Assembly: GCA_921293015.1 (NCBI GenBank)
Contig: OV121088.1
Span: 16,157,645-16,221,644, forward strand
Direction: 5' to 3'
DNA from: Phorcus lineatus
Lineage: Eukaryota > Mollusca > Gastropoda > Trochida > Trochidae
DNA: 64,000 nucleotides
The notes below the pieces were generated by a model, which saw nothing but the letters and a program-made list of their open reading frames with translations, did not search any database and had not been told where the DNA came from. Positions within the stretch are counted from its first letter, which is position 1. Every line of letters starts with the position of its first letter. Shown here one piece after another: positions 13,294 to 25,500 of the stretch. The translations under genes were made by a program, and so were the position numbers.

Positions 13294-14642
13294 GATAAGC
13301 ATATCAGACAAACACTACTCGAAACACACGTATACAAGAAATATTTATAATATAATTACTTGTCTGTATAAAAACAGTTTTCAGCAATTTTCCTACCAGA
13401 TATACATTGTACAAACATCAGATGGCAATTGTCAAACTGTTACCATGGTAATGGTTTGCAAAAATGATACAGCTGTCACAGACTACTAATGTCTTGACAC
13501 GAAGCACACTTCTTAAGTTCACATACGTTCTCTAAATGTCAAAATTCAATTCTGATTATATGAATCAGATTGTCAAACACAAATGCTTACATGTATGTAC
13601 TTCAATGCAAATGTTAAAGGCGAACATATCCCTGACGATTGAAGATGTCATTCAAACACTTTCGAATATAAAACAAAATAGTTCAGGGACAACGGAGATG
13701 TAGGGATGCTTTAACATTTATGTTCGGCTGAAGAAACATAAGCACAATTTCCTGCAATTTGTTTGTCACACAACTTTCTCCAATGTTATAGTATAATTCA
13801 AGATATGTCTATCCTGGATGTTTATGACATATATTGGATGTGATTGATTAATGGGTTGTACTATTTCTTGAGATTATGGCAAATATCTGGTTCTCTGATT
13901 GATATACTATTCAATTAACGTGACGTGTACATATCAGGCAGGTATAATTAAAAATCTTATGACAATCTGTCAAATTTGATACATCTATAGTAAAAATGAT
14001 TTATGATTTAAATTCTTCGCTTGCACAACATGCCAATATTTTATAGTGCTGCTTCATAAATATATACAACAGTATTAACCACAAAAAACCCAAATAATAA
14101 AATAAACCATTAGCAATTTTATTTAAGACATGTCATAAGGTATGAAGCAGAATTAGAAACTGGTCCCTGTTTGTGACGTTGACTTTCTGTTCATTGTGAC
14201 ATTTGTTTTAGCATTAAAACTATAATTACAATACACAACTATCATTAAGATGCAGCGCCATAATGATTTTTTAAATGATTTATTTTGAATATGAAGTCAC
14301 ATACCAATACATTTTCGTCACCGACATATTTGAACCTAGTATAGCCAGAAGTGACAATTCAGCCTTTGGGTGCTTCCAATGAATATCTCAAGAAAATTAA
14401 CAGTGAAATGAGCTATAAATATTTATCAAACACTCCTTCGAAGTTGCCTGATATTGGCTTAGTAATTTGGAAATACCTGCAACGCTTGCCAGGTCATATA
14501 GAGCCTATAAAAAATGAATAGACATTTACATTTACATTTATGGATTCTTTTTACCATCAATGACCATCTTTCGTGTCAGGATTTTGTCAAATATCTTTCT
14601 GATCAATTATGTGAAATACATGTTTGAACGGTGGCACGATGG
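13291..14642. other. Intergenic, no gene seen
   Basis: No coding or RNA feature recognised. Confidence 0.5.
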
Positions 14643-14850
14643 TACGGTGGCATATTAGGGCCATCTGTTTTTTTATCTTGAAATTTCAGAAGTTGAAATT
14701 TCTTGGTATTTAAGATGGGACGTTCAGATTTCTTCTTTTAACTTAGTTATCTCGAAATTTCAACTAGAGTAGCTTTCAATTTCAAGTAAATATTTTGAAA
14801 TTTCAACTTTTTTCTTGAAATTCAAGATAAAAAATAAAATAAATGGCCCT
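14643..14850 (+). mobile_element. MITE with TACGGTGGCATATTAGGG ends, copy 1 (right end lost)
   Basis: The left terminal repeat tacggtggcatattagggcc matches the element at 30426-30624. The interior holds several copies of a palindromic word close to TTGAAATTTCAA. The right end keeps aaatggccc but lacks the rest of the inverted repeat, so this copy is truncated or decayed at that end. Confidence 0.85.
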
Positions 14851-16150
14851 TACAACAATATCAGTTGGTTCAGATGCTATGAAAAAGCGTTGAAACAATA
14901 AATACCATAGGCAATGTCAATTCTGTAGAATTAGGATACCATAATTCGATATCAATGGATTATAAAACATTGCAAAATGGCAACAATTGTAACATTTAGT
15001 ACCCATTTAAGAAACTATATCCCTACATGAAGCTAAACGCGTGTTGTGGATCTGTATCGGCTTAGTATTTCTTCTTCTCAATCATGTTCAGTGTAATGTC
15101 TGACAATTATCCCTAGCTTAAAGTAAGATTCCCGACATGAGAGACGCTTTCCTTCCGACCTAGTGACAGGAAATCGTTCTCCCTGCAGGGGGCTGTCACA
15201 TTGACATATCTTTTCATCTGAGGAAATCACACCTCCGATATCGGTTTACATACTGCCTGAGGGAAGGTGTTAAGATGCCGAGGCCTACATAATCAAAATT
15301 AGATATTAAATCGATGTTTGTTGGGAAGTAAAAGATATAAAAACATCCCTACGTTATACAACAGCAGTGTTGCTATAAAGAAACGCTCCAAGATAGTTTC
15401 CACATAACCCTTACAAAACTTAACAAGATGAAATAATACATTTATTTGTTTTTGTAGCTACTTAGATGTATTTCGCAACGATTAGGGTGGCTATAAGCCC
15501 CCACAAACTGGAAAGAAATACAATACTTACATGCCCACATAGCAGCCAGCGTACAAAAACATAACCTACATACAAGTACAAGAAACACTGCAAATACATG
15601 TACCTTCACAAAATACTTCCACAAAATAATTGTAACTCTATATATAAAAGATACTTATTAAAACCTTTTAGTCAATTAAAGCTAACTGTGTTTTATACAA
15701 TGACCCTTCACGTATATGGCAAACAAAATATGACCTTTATTTTCAAATCCAATAGATATAGCAGATATTTTGTGTGATGGGCTTCATGAACTTCATGAAT
15801 TCTAATTCGATATTATTTCTAATTAAAGTTTTAGGGCGATCACTTAAAGGTGACAGCTGTTACAAGCTTTTCTATTGTAAACAGAACTATTCATATACTA
15901 GATTTTCCTTTCAAATGCAAACAGATTTCGCAAGGACAGTCACTGTTTGCTGCTCACATTTAATACATATAACACTTTGTCACTTTGAATGTGACACCCT
16001 TCTGAAAAAGTGACACAAATATGTGCTTTTCATAAGCACGTGTAAGTATAGAAGTTATTATGCACTTAAAATACTATGCACTTAAAAATTTGACTTAATT
16101 TCTTAGTCCTTTGTTTAGATTACTCAAGTAATAATCAATGACAGTCGCTT

Positions 16151-16154
<4 letters not shown>
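14851..16154. other. Intergenic, no gene seen
   Basis: Frames at 15442-15624 (minus) and 15774-16013 (plus) have no recognisable domain and are not called. Confidence 0.45.

Positions 16155-16185
<31 letters not shown>
16155..16185. repeat. (TA)n microsatellite
   Basis: About 15 TA units. Confidence 0.95.
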
Positions 16186-16188
<3 letters not shown>

Positions 16189-17000
16189 ATTGATTTATGT
16201 TAATCATATTTTCCTGTACCACCATGTGATGGTTGAGAAATTAACTGTTCTGTTCTGTCTTTTAACGGTTGCATTTTAGAGTCGACGTCATGAAATTTAA
16301 GTACTTTCTCAATCCTAATGTTTTATTGTCGTTTTCCGAAATAGGTAATTAACTTCAAATGTCATCAAGTAAATTGTCATTTATTTAGGAATGTAGGTTG
16401 CACAGCAACGTCACCATCTGTACTGCGCCTTTTATAAGAATAGTACACCTCTTTAAGCCTTAGAACAAAGCATTGAGAATCAAGATAGGATAATCCTTCT
16501 CATATCAGAGCTCCTACGGAACTCATATCAGATATGATTATAGTCCCTATTATATTTTGAGAATGTGCATATAGAATGTGCAAATTTTATATATGCACAT
16601 TTTATAAAATAAACAAACGTAATGTAGCTTATCAATTATACTAATGACGACAATTATCTAAAATACTTCCTGACGAATATATATTTATTCTATCGCAAAA
16701 ATTTCATTAAGACAACGTTATTTACCCAATTGTCGTAGATGATACTAACCACCTTTGATCGAAAAAAGCGCTTTAAAGTACGTGTAGAAAGGTCTACTTC
16801 TTGAGGCTTTCGTAATATCATTGATTACTGATAAGGTTCAATATAAATTTAAGTCACTTTGGGTTGATATGTTAATTGTTTAATTTTAATTGTTAATCCT
16901 TTAAAAGATATATGTTTGTGCTAGATATTGGTAGTTACTAATTACATTTCTTGATATATTTTTCACAAAACCTAAATTAAATCAATCTTGTGTCATTGTT

Positions 17001-17004
17001 ACAG
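17001..17004 (+). other. Probable 3' splice site upstream of the receptor CDS
   Basis: The sequence tgtcattgttacag precedes tgtagcaac, giving a usable acceptor 23 bp before the first ATG. It implies one or more noncoding 5' exons upstream. I could not place those exons or the promoter. Confidence 0.45.
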
Positions 17005-17027
17005 TGTAGCAACATCCACCAGTCTAG

Positions 17028-18185
17028 ATGTTGAAGATGGACAACTTCACAAGTCTGCTGTCCCTACTGGACATGGGCGTGTACAATCTGCCGGACAACT
17101 TTACAATGGACGACTTCCTCAAGTTGGCGGTGGACTACCAGGTGACAGACCACTGGTTCGAAACCAAGACAGAACTTACCTTAGTCCTCGTCTTCTGTTT
17201 GGTGATACTCTTTGGATTATCTGGCAATATTGTCGTGTGTATCGTCATCTGCAGGAATGGTAATCTCAAGTCTAGTAGGAACTGGTACATCTTAAACCTG
17301 TCAATCTCAGAAATCATGACGTGTATCCTCTGTATGCCTTTTATTCTTGTCAGACTCACTCTCAAGAACTGGAAGCTTGGACTTGTCCTTTGTAAATTTG
17401 TTCCAACACTTCAAACCACGTACGTAGCTGTGTCAACACTAACCATTGTAGCTATTGCTGTGGATAGGTATCGAGTGATCGTGTGCTCACAGACAAAAAG
17501 TCATCATAAAAAGAAAACGAAGTATGTGATTCCTTTGACATGGTTGATTGGATTCTTTGTGTCTCTTCCACAACTTCTTACGAACAAAATAGACGACGTT
17601 CAGGGTGTTTCTGGGTATATCCTTTATTCAATTTGTATAGAGAACTGGGATTCCACAGAGCTGCTGATGGGCTACACAGTTGCTGTTCTGGTTGTGCAAT
17701 ACCTTCTTCCTGTAGTTGCGATAATCACCCTGCATGTCCTAATTTGTAGATTCTTGAGAGTTCGCATCAACACGCGACAAGCTTCTTTGAGAGAGGTGCA
17801 TCGTGCAAAACGGAATATGGTAAGTCATCGTAAAAACATGTACTTGTTGACAAGCATCGCTGTGTTGTTTGCTGCAACATGGCTGCCAATTACCCTGGTG
17901 AATATTCTTGCTGATTTCGACCAGGGAGTGTTTGAGGATAAAAACTTCCGTTTCATTCATGCAATATGCCTGCTTGTTGCCCTTTGTTCTGTGTGTATTA
18001 ATCCTATTGTGTATGGATGGTTCAACAGTAACTTTAGACGTGATCTACGTCGATGGGCCGGTTCTAAGATTTCAAATACTCAACCTGTGGACATGGTGCA
18101 GTATTGTGATGGACGATCCAAAACTGACATGTATTCAATGTCCACTCATAACGTGAAAGGATACTCTGTTATCAATGAACGTTGA
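17028..18185 (+). CDS. Rhodopsin-class GPCR, neuropeptide F/Y receptor-like
   Basis: An uninterrupted 385-residue seven-helix receptor expected in the plasma membrane, coupling a neuropeptide ligand to G proteins. The N-terminus has glycosylation sites at N6 and N24. Class A anchors are N67 (1.50), DRY 146-148, W172 (4.50), P228 (5.50), W285-x-P287 in helix 6, and NPIVY 325-329. C122 and C203 form the expected disulfide. CIENW in loop 2 and YGWFNSNFR after helix 7 are typical of NPY/NPF receptors, but the ligand is inferred. Oddities: position 2.50, almost always Asp, is E95; the loop-2 word after DRY is CSQ rather than YPF; the helix-6 word is TWLP rather than CWLP. A stop codon directly precedes the first ATG. 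The Met at residue 4 (17037) has the better start context (A at -3, G at +4) and may be used. The coding region has no intron. Confidence 0.93.
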   Translation: MLKMDNFTSLLSLLDMGVYNLPDNFTMDDFLKLAVDYQVTDHWFETKTELTLVLVFCLVILFGLSGNIVVCIVICRNGNLKSSRNWYILNLSISEIMTCILCMPFILVRLTLKNWKLGLVLCKFVPTLQTTYVAVSTLTIVAIAVDRYRVIVCSQTKSHHKKKTKYVIPLTWLIGFFVSLPQLLTNKIDDVQGVSGYILYSICIENWDSTELLMGYTVAVLVVQYLLPVVAIITLHVLICRFLRVRINTRQASLREVHRAKRNMVSHRKNMYLLTSIAVLFAATWLPITLVNILADFDQGVFEDKNFRFIHAICLLVALCSVCINPIVYGWFNSNFRRDLRRWAGSKISNTQPVDMVQYCDGRSKTDMYSMSTHNVKGYSVINER

Positions 18186-18739
18186 GGGGGAAATATACAG
18201 ATGTCTAAAGCTGTTTAACCTTTTTACAAGAACAATGTAGTGATATCGTATTTTAATGTGAATATAATTAGGAAAACCTTTCAAGGTCTATGTTCCCAAG
18301 CTGGTTAGCTGCTAGACAGTCAGTGCAAAAGGTTTCCGAGTTTGTGGTTAAATGCAAGGGGATTGAGTTAAGACAATAAGTTGAACTGTTACAGATTGAT
18401 ACCATGATAGAGCTGATGGATATATGTTTTACTCATACCATTATAGAGTTGATAGAGATATGTTTTCTACCGTGAGATTTCCATCATCATTACTGTAAAC
18501 TGACTTAAAAGGTGGAACGTTATGTGGCCTTTGAAGGGGTGTGCCTTTGCAACATCATTACAACGGGATATGATCCCTATTGTTATAAACACTTAAGATT
18601 ACGTTCTTGTGAAAAGTAATTAATCCAAGGTAATATTATTGTAAAAATTGTGCTTACAGTGGATTGTTTTCATGAATCCATTGTTCATTGACCGTCCAGG
18701 TCATTGGAGTTGTAAGGTTTTCTCAAATTTTGAAATAAA
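18186..18739 (+). other. Probable 3' UTR of the receptor gene
   Basis: The first clear AATAAA after the stop codon is at 18734-18739. An imperfect direct repeat (about 50-bp spacing, atagag-tgat-gatatgtttt) lies near 18400-18465. The actual cleavage site cannot be seen. Confidence 0.4.
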
Positions 18740-21700
18740 CTTCAGAAAGTATGTAAATGAAGCCTTGATTGTGCAACCTGTCAATTGTAAACTTTGAGAA
18801 AATAATTGTCCACTGATGTGCTTAGGGTCGTAAGAATGTGTTTCACTTAATGAGTAAAGCGTGGACCGCACGTGAAGAAACAGGCTGTCAGGCGCATTGC
18901 TATGAGAAAAAAGTATGACAATGCACATACATAGACGAGTCAATTTCAAGGGTTGTGTCCTGTTTCCTATAAATGAGCACCCAAAAATGCACTACAAAGC
19001 AAAAAACTGGGAAATATATATCCAAAGGACAAGCAAGTAATTTTATTTTCTAGTTTTGTTAAGCAATACAGGGCCTTCCGGAGCTCGTATTTATAAACGA
19101 AATACATTCGCGAATGCATTCTTCATTTCGAAAAAAGTTGGTTATTCGTAGAACACTGCGGCTCACAAAGAGGGAAGAATTATTGTTTAGCCCATAGTTC
19201 CTTTTTGGTCTCCTACATTTCTCTATTACTTTAAAATGACAAAATAATCCTGTTTTAGAAATACATATTTTTTGGGAAATAATCAAATGATTAGTGTTCC
19301 CCTTTTCAAAGTACATCCATTTTGTGACATTTAAATCGTAATCTGTATTTAACGATATGTAAATATTTCTTACAAGTCGTCCTCTTATCAGGAAAAAGAC
19401 AATAAAACGTCATATTACATGTTGTAACCACAAATTATTAAAAACGCACAAGCGCTACTACTATGAACCCTTCCTTCCTTTTCATGTAAACACACATCAA
19501 TTTGTATCTACAGATAATATCAGAATACAAATTCGTATATATCTGGAGATTTATATCCCTGAAAGCTAATAACAGAGTTATTTAGCCAGGGTCTTATTCG
19601 GAATGTTCATTAGTTCTTAGACAAGGTGCCGAGAGGTTGAAAGAGGACACTTATCAGGAAGGAAATGCTTATCCATCTCATATATATTGATTGGATTCAC
19701 GTATATATTGACTGGTAAGTTCGTAGAGGAATTTGGTTATTGCCTCTAGGTAGAGCAGCGACGAGGGTACAAGGATACTGATGTACTTATAACTGAGAAT
19801 AACTAATCTCTAATTAGTTTCATGGAAATCAATGCTTCACTCTTATAATGATGAAACATTCTGAGTAGTCATTTTGAAAAACAGCCGGGTCTGCCGGGTC
19901 TGCCGGGTCTGCCGTTTTTCCTTTCAATATGTTAACGTTAAGGAAAATATGAACTTTTGTAAATTGTTCCCAAAATATTTGTAAACATAAATTTGAATGA
20001 CCAGATTGTCATCATGCTCGTGTTAACTTTGTTATTGGTCAGGGGCATGTTGTTATTGAGGGGGCAGTAACAGTTTTTCTTTAGATAGATGATCTCAAGA
20101 ATCAAAAATAGATGTTTTCGATTGAAGACACTGTTTTTTTCAGTTTTAGGACTACCGTACAATAACCGGTTAAGATATGTGATTGCATATAACTACCTCA
20201 ATTGATTTAAGGTGTTTTTAAAAAAATGATCCCGAGTGATTTTGTTCGATTCTTTGATTTCTCTACCAGATCGGGTTAAGTAATGGTATGGTTCGACCCT
20301 CTGCAGATAAAGACGTATGGCATTAACTAATGTTTTATATGATAAAATTTGAAAAAATCTTTTTAAAACCGTGTTACTGTCCCTTTAAAAGTGGCTGTCT
20401 TTACCAATTGTATGTGAAATGCCATTTCGCGCCTTGATGAGAAAACTCATGTTACGCCGAAACTTATTTCCCATTGTATGACAGTTATCGTTAAATTATC
20501 TTCTTTTCTAGACTAGGATGTATCAATGTTTTCATGTTGATGCGTCTCCTTGATGGATATCCTCCTTATGATAGTTATGATTATGACTTAAAGTCATTGT
20601 CTCATTTTTGCAAGGCAAATTGTAATGCATGCCGGACAAATAGTTTACCACTCACAGAAATCTTTCCCCTGACGTTTGCATTAATCTTCAGAACTCTGCA
20701 GGCATTCTAGCCCTCAATAATTAAGTTCAAACTACCCTACCCTACCCTAATATTACGTGTTTTGCGAGCGTTAGTCATTTCGCTAAGGCCGTGACGAAGA
20801 ACACACAAAATTTCCCAGCTGAATATCCAATTTAAAGAGCTAATAGCTTACCCTTTTTCAAATACTGAAATAACAAAAAGGTGGTTAACTCAATTAAGAA
20901 TGCGTCTGTCATAAGCATCGGCGCTACAATTACTAGATTTCCGGTGTTTCGCGCTCGCAATGGGATTGCACTTGATTCGGTACCTCATCGGTCTGAAACG
21001 GCTTACGCCAATAAGATACTTTATCCAAAACTGTAAAACGGGCATTAAAATGAAAATCTTTGCAAACGCGACAGGAAATATTTGTGTTAGTGATCAGATT
21101 TTGTTCGTGAAGAACAATTAGTTCAGTTTAGTTGCCTTACAAAAATGAGACTATGACTTTAATATCTGCCTGTAAATAAACAAAGTCATTGAAACAGTTT
21201 TCTCTACATGGAGACCATGTCAAAGTATATTTTTGTACAGTCATAAGGTGTCACATGTACATACAGAAGTGAATAAAGATTTATATATATATATTTGATT
21301 TTGATTTGATATTTTCAAAAAATATTTAAATTATTAATTTTATTCATAGTACATTACGAAAATCCATGTAAATCTATAGTTAACTTGTACATAATTGATT
21401 AATTACCCATATGGTTAATTATGAGTAGTGACATATATCTAATATTTCTATATGAGTCCTTATTACTTTGGTGTGTCAACGAATGTTTCACCGCGAATTC
21501 AAATGTTTTGACGTCATAAAATCATTGTTCTGGAAGGAATCTTAGCATGCCGTTGCGAGAAAAGTTGGTCGTTTTTATGTCATATAAGGTTAATCATACT
21601 GATCTCTTTAAAATATAGACACACAATTTCACTAAACTCGTGGTTAGAAGTAAAACAAATTTGTAAGTGTATACCATTTTTACTGTTTTGTCCTGTTTGT

Positions 21701-22542
21701 TTTGACATTCACAGGATAAAGAGTGATAAATGGGTTCTTGTTTTGAAGGTTTGACAGAAGTAGGCATATGTTTCTCCTTTTCATTTGATACATTTTGTAT
21801 ACATGACATGGATGCATAGGAGCATGATTGTTATCCTCCCGCCAGAGTTTCACTTTTGACACAGCTTTGTCAATCCTATAATTTCAGAGAAGAGTATTTG
21901 ATTAGAAACATGTTAAGCATTTATACTTAGTTCTTATGCTCCTTTTTTTGTACTACAGCTTCCCTGTAAACTCAGTGATGTTTTTTATTACAAAACGAGT
22001 TTTTCAAACGGGAATTCATGCCTTGTGACATCGGATTCTATCAGAACAAATCCCATATTCGCCTTTGAAATCTAACTGCTTCTTTGTCAAACGAACTTTG
22101 CAAGGTTGACGTTTGACAATTATTAGAAATGACAATTTAAAGGGAAAACCTCGTCAGTTTTGACGCTATCAAAACAGCAATTATTTTGAATAAAAATTAT
22201 CTGATATGTGTTGTCGTTATATAATCGATACAGGTGTCAAGCATTAAAACAATCATTTAGTGTCATCAATTGCCAATACTTAAATAAGATAACATTTTCA
22301 CAAAGGGCAATGCCCTCAGCAGGATGAATAACGAATAACTGTGTTAGATAAGGATATCGATGCAACTGTCTTAGAAACGGAAATGCTACTATTCATCAAA
22401 AGGTAGTCGTTCTTTGTGAACATTATATATTTTAGAAATGAGTTAAACTTAAGCAGAAATGAAATTTTTCACTAAAGTAGGGATGAAAGCAATTCAGTCA
22501 CCGATAAGAATTCGGATGGAAGGGTCACACCCACAGATGTGT

Positions 22543-22545
<3 letters not shown>
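18740..22545. other. Intergenic, no gene seen
   Basis: Contains the 9-bp minisatellite at 19884-19914 and a short ccctaccctaccctaa run near 20734-20749. No gene or RNA was recognised. Confidence 0.45.
19884..19914. repeat. 9-bp minisatellite (GCCGGGTCT)
   Basis: About 3.4 exact units, GC-rich in an AT-rich setting. Confidence 0.95.

Positions 22546-22581
<36 letters not shown>
22546..22581. repeat. (TA)n microsatellite
   Basis: About 18 TA units. Confidence 0.95.
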
Positions 22582-22584
<3 letters not shown>

Positions 22585-23699
22585 TAAACTTAAGTGTGAA
22601 TTATCAATTTCAATGTTTCCAATCTACAATAGTTCATTATGGGGACAACATGTGTCTTAAAATGGTTTGGTCCTCTCCATACTGAGTTGCAATATATATT
22701 ATCACATCAAACTCATTTGCGAATTTATTGCGTTACAAATACTAATGCACACATTTTAAGAAAATATCAGAGTTCACTTCGATATAAGTGTCGATATTTA
22801 GCCACCGATTACGAGTGTCTATAATTGTAAGCTTACGGACTATGACAAATGTTGTTCATGCAAAAAGGGTCACGCTTTATGAATACTATTACATATATCA
22901 TAATGTACATTCAGTATTTAACAAAGCAGATTCATCCATGAATTATTCATTTCAATTTACAAGTCTTACTTATCAGGTTTAATGTGAAACGTGATTTATA
23001 ACATGGTAAAGTTTTGGTTGTAGAAAATAAGGTACCTTTGTCATTAAGCGACTAACCAACATGAAAACCTTTGTCACATCTGGTATCTATAGATAGAGAA
23101 CAGTTGTTGGTTGTAATAAGATGTTTTGTCACTTGGACTAAGACACATGTTACAATTACATTGACCTGAACTGCATATTTGTTTTCCTTACATTGAAAGT
23201 GATGTAAAATACATGCAACAATGATTTGTATTGCGTTATATGTGATATTGAAACTAATATGGACTTCTTGGACTTATTGGATCCTGGTTATGACTGCATG
23301 ACTGACCACTGTAACATAAAAGGATCATTACATGTTACATGTTGTCGAACACAAATATTGATTTGATTCAGTCTATCTAATGGTAATTATTAATATAATA
23401 ACCATCACATTGTAGATTTATTGTTATATAAGTAGATCTGCTTAACTGCTAAACCTTCGAATAAATTATAAGTAACTTACCCACACGTGTCATTAAATAG
23501 TTCAGCGATGACATTAGTAACATTTAGGTGTTTAAAATCTGAGTAATGATACTGCTTTACAACTACTATAGTTTAAGATAATGGTGTAGCTATACAACCA
23601 TTACATTATTTACGACTGATATATAACCTGTCAACCTATGCACACTTATCAAGTGAAATGAAGTAGAAAAACGTGTCCAACTAAATGAGATTATAATGA
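22582..23699. other. Intergenic, no gene seen
   Basis: Two overlapping frames at 22639-22982 show no domain and are not called. Confidence 0.45.
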
Positions 23700-24440
23700 T
23701 TTGAAACTTTCCGTGAATTCGTTGAAAGGCACATAAAAAAAACCCCGAAAATGTCAAATTGTTGTCCTGCCCAGATTCTTGTTTAGTCCTGGGAATTGCT
23801 GTTTGTCATGTTCCTGTTAGTCGGTTAATGGGATTTAGTTAGGAAAGGCAAACAAAGGATAAAACATTTTAATGACATAGACACAAATGTAGAAAATAAG
23901 TATTTAAACGGCTCAAAGCAAGAATTTCAAGTCGTTTAGTACCATACCATACATGACGTTTCGTGAAACGGTTATATAAAATAAAAAAATTATTAAAAGG
24001 AAGGATATTTTCTTTTGTACCTTAGCTCTGAGACAACATATATTTGATGATAAATCTTTCAACTGTAATTTTGTCTATTTTATATTGCATTATGTTCCCT
24101 AGCTATCATAAAAGGAACATTTCATTTCATTTGCCTTTATCTTCTGATGGAACCTTCACAGTTGTGTTCGTTCCTTCCATTCTCATGGCAGTTATTTTGT
24201 ACAATTCCTTAGTTTTCACATTACACTTCTATCAGTTATGGTTGTATTTGTGCTAAATTGCTCCCAGAAGTAACTAAAAGGGTTAATATTGATGTGTGTA
24301 AACATCAAACACATTTACGACAATGAATATTCCATACCAGACGACAACCATAATACCACTATGATGACTTATTGACTATGTATAATGTGCCTTAAAAATT
24401 AATTACCTTGATGTGACAGATGTCCATTGTTGACAAAGAG

Positions 24441-24460
24441 GTCGATCAAACGCTGATAAC
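24441..24460 (+). repeat. Recurrent 20-mer GTCGATCAAACGCTGATAAC
   Basis: The same or nearly the same word occurs at 28461, 31745 (first 13 bases), 46023 and 47801, each time inside homologous flanks. It marks the internal unit of the duplicated region. Confidence 0.85.
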
Positions 24461-24727
24461 TGTGAACGATAAGTACCCATGGCACAACGACACCAACCAC
24501 AGTACAACATACTGCTTTCGTTATAGACGTAATTATAAAAAAGCAAACCAATTCATGCATATGATTTTGCGAAAAAAACTAAACGTGTAGTTGATCATGA
24601 ATAACAGAACATCATGATCATCCACAAATATGTAAAATTTCAGGAAAGTTAAAAGTAATGAAGCTATGGCTGGCTCGCGTGGCTCTGTGTTGTATTACAC
24701 AACATTTTAGAATATTATACAATTATA

Positions 24728-25135
24728 GACTGGTGATGAGGTCATTACCTGTTTTTATAGACCCGAGGAAAGCAATATTGACAGAGGACGAAGTCCGAGG
24801 TCAATATTGCTTTCCTCGGGTCTATAAAAACAGGTATTGACCGAATTCACCAGTCCATAATTGTTTTATTATGTTTCGATATATTTACGAAAAGGAAAGA
24901 AAAACCTACAGTCATGAACAGCATTTTGGAATGATTGTTCAACATGACGGTCAAATGACGTCACGATAACAATAACATGACGTCATGTAACAACGGTTTG
25001 ACGTCATTTTGTCTGTTTGAAGTCAATATCACTTTTGGTCGGACTCGGAGTGAAGTCAATATGCTTTTCTGTCGACTGACACGTGACCGCTTCTCGACCA
25101 ATCGGATTGCCGGAAAAAAGAGCTTACATAATAAT
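24728..25135 (+). mobile_element. Fold-back element family 2, copy 1
   Basis: A near-perfect palindrome (arms 24728-24782 and 24800-24855) is followed by a body with TGACGTCA sites, a CACGTGAC word and a CCAATC word. The order of palindrome and body is repeated in copy 2 at 31783-32230. The tip on the plus strand is AGA-GGACGAAGTCC-GAG (24783-24799). There is no coding capacity. It abuts the family 1 copy at 25141, so two fold-back elements stand next to each other. Confidence 0.85.
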
Positions 25136-25140
25136 AAACA

Positions 25141-25500
25141 ATTATTGACTTCAATTGAGGTTGATCCAGTGATTTATCGACCTTGGACATGTGATATTCA
25201 CAGAGGCGAAGCCGAGGTGAATATCACATGTCCAAGGTCGATTAATCATTGGATCAACCGAATCTGAAGTCCATAATTGTTTTATTATATGAATTAGTCT
25301 TGAAATACCATTCTTCTGGTATTTCCGGTAGACCGGAATTTTCGAAATCTATTTTTATCCACCGGAGGTGTTTGGATTGTTATATCAACCTCTCGCGATC
25401 CACACAGGTTGACATCGCTTGACGTCATTGCTGGCATGTGACCAAGTAGGCCAATCAGAAAGACGGAAGTAATCCATTCATATAATAAAAGTAATTATAA
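25141..25500 (-). mobile_element. Fold-back element family 1, copy 2
   Basis: The reverse complement of the copy at 1950-2420, without that copy's internal insertion. The palindrome arms are 25147-25201 and 25217-25271. The tip is AGA-GGCGAAGCC-GAG (25202-25216). The body at 25335-25490 contains a TGACGTCA site and gcatgtgacc followed by ccaatcag. Confidence 0.88.

Noticed and set aside
16988-18156. Other frames at the receptor locus
   Set aside because: All overlap the 385-residue receptor in other frames and lack any domain.
20734-20749. Telomere-like ccctaccctaccctaa
   Set aside because: Only about three units and not the canonical ccctaa repeat; probably chance.
24977-25267. A 96-codon frame with phrases repeated at 2183-2380 and 32048-32281
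   Set aside because: The shared peptide words come from translating the fold-back elements; both strands of the palindromes are open by symmetry, so this is not a protein family.
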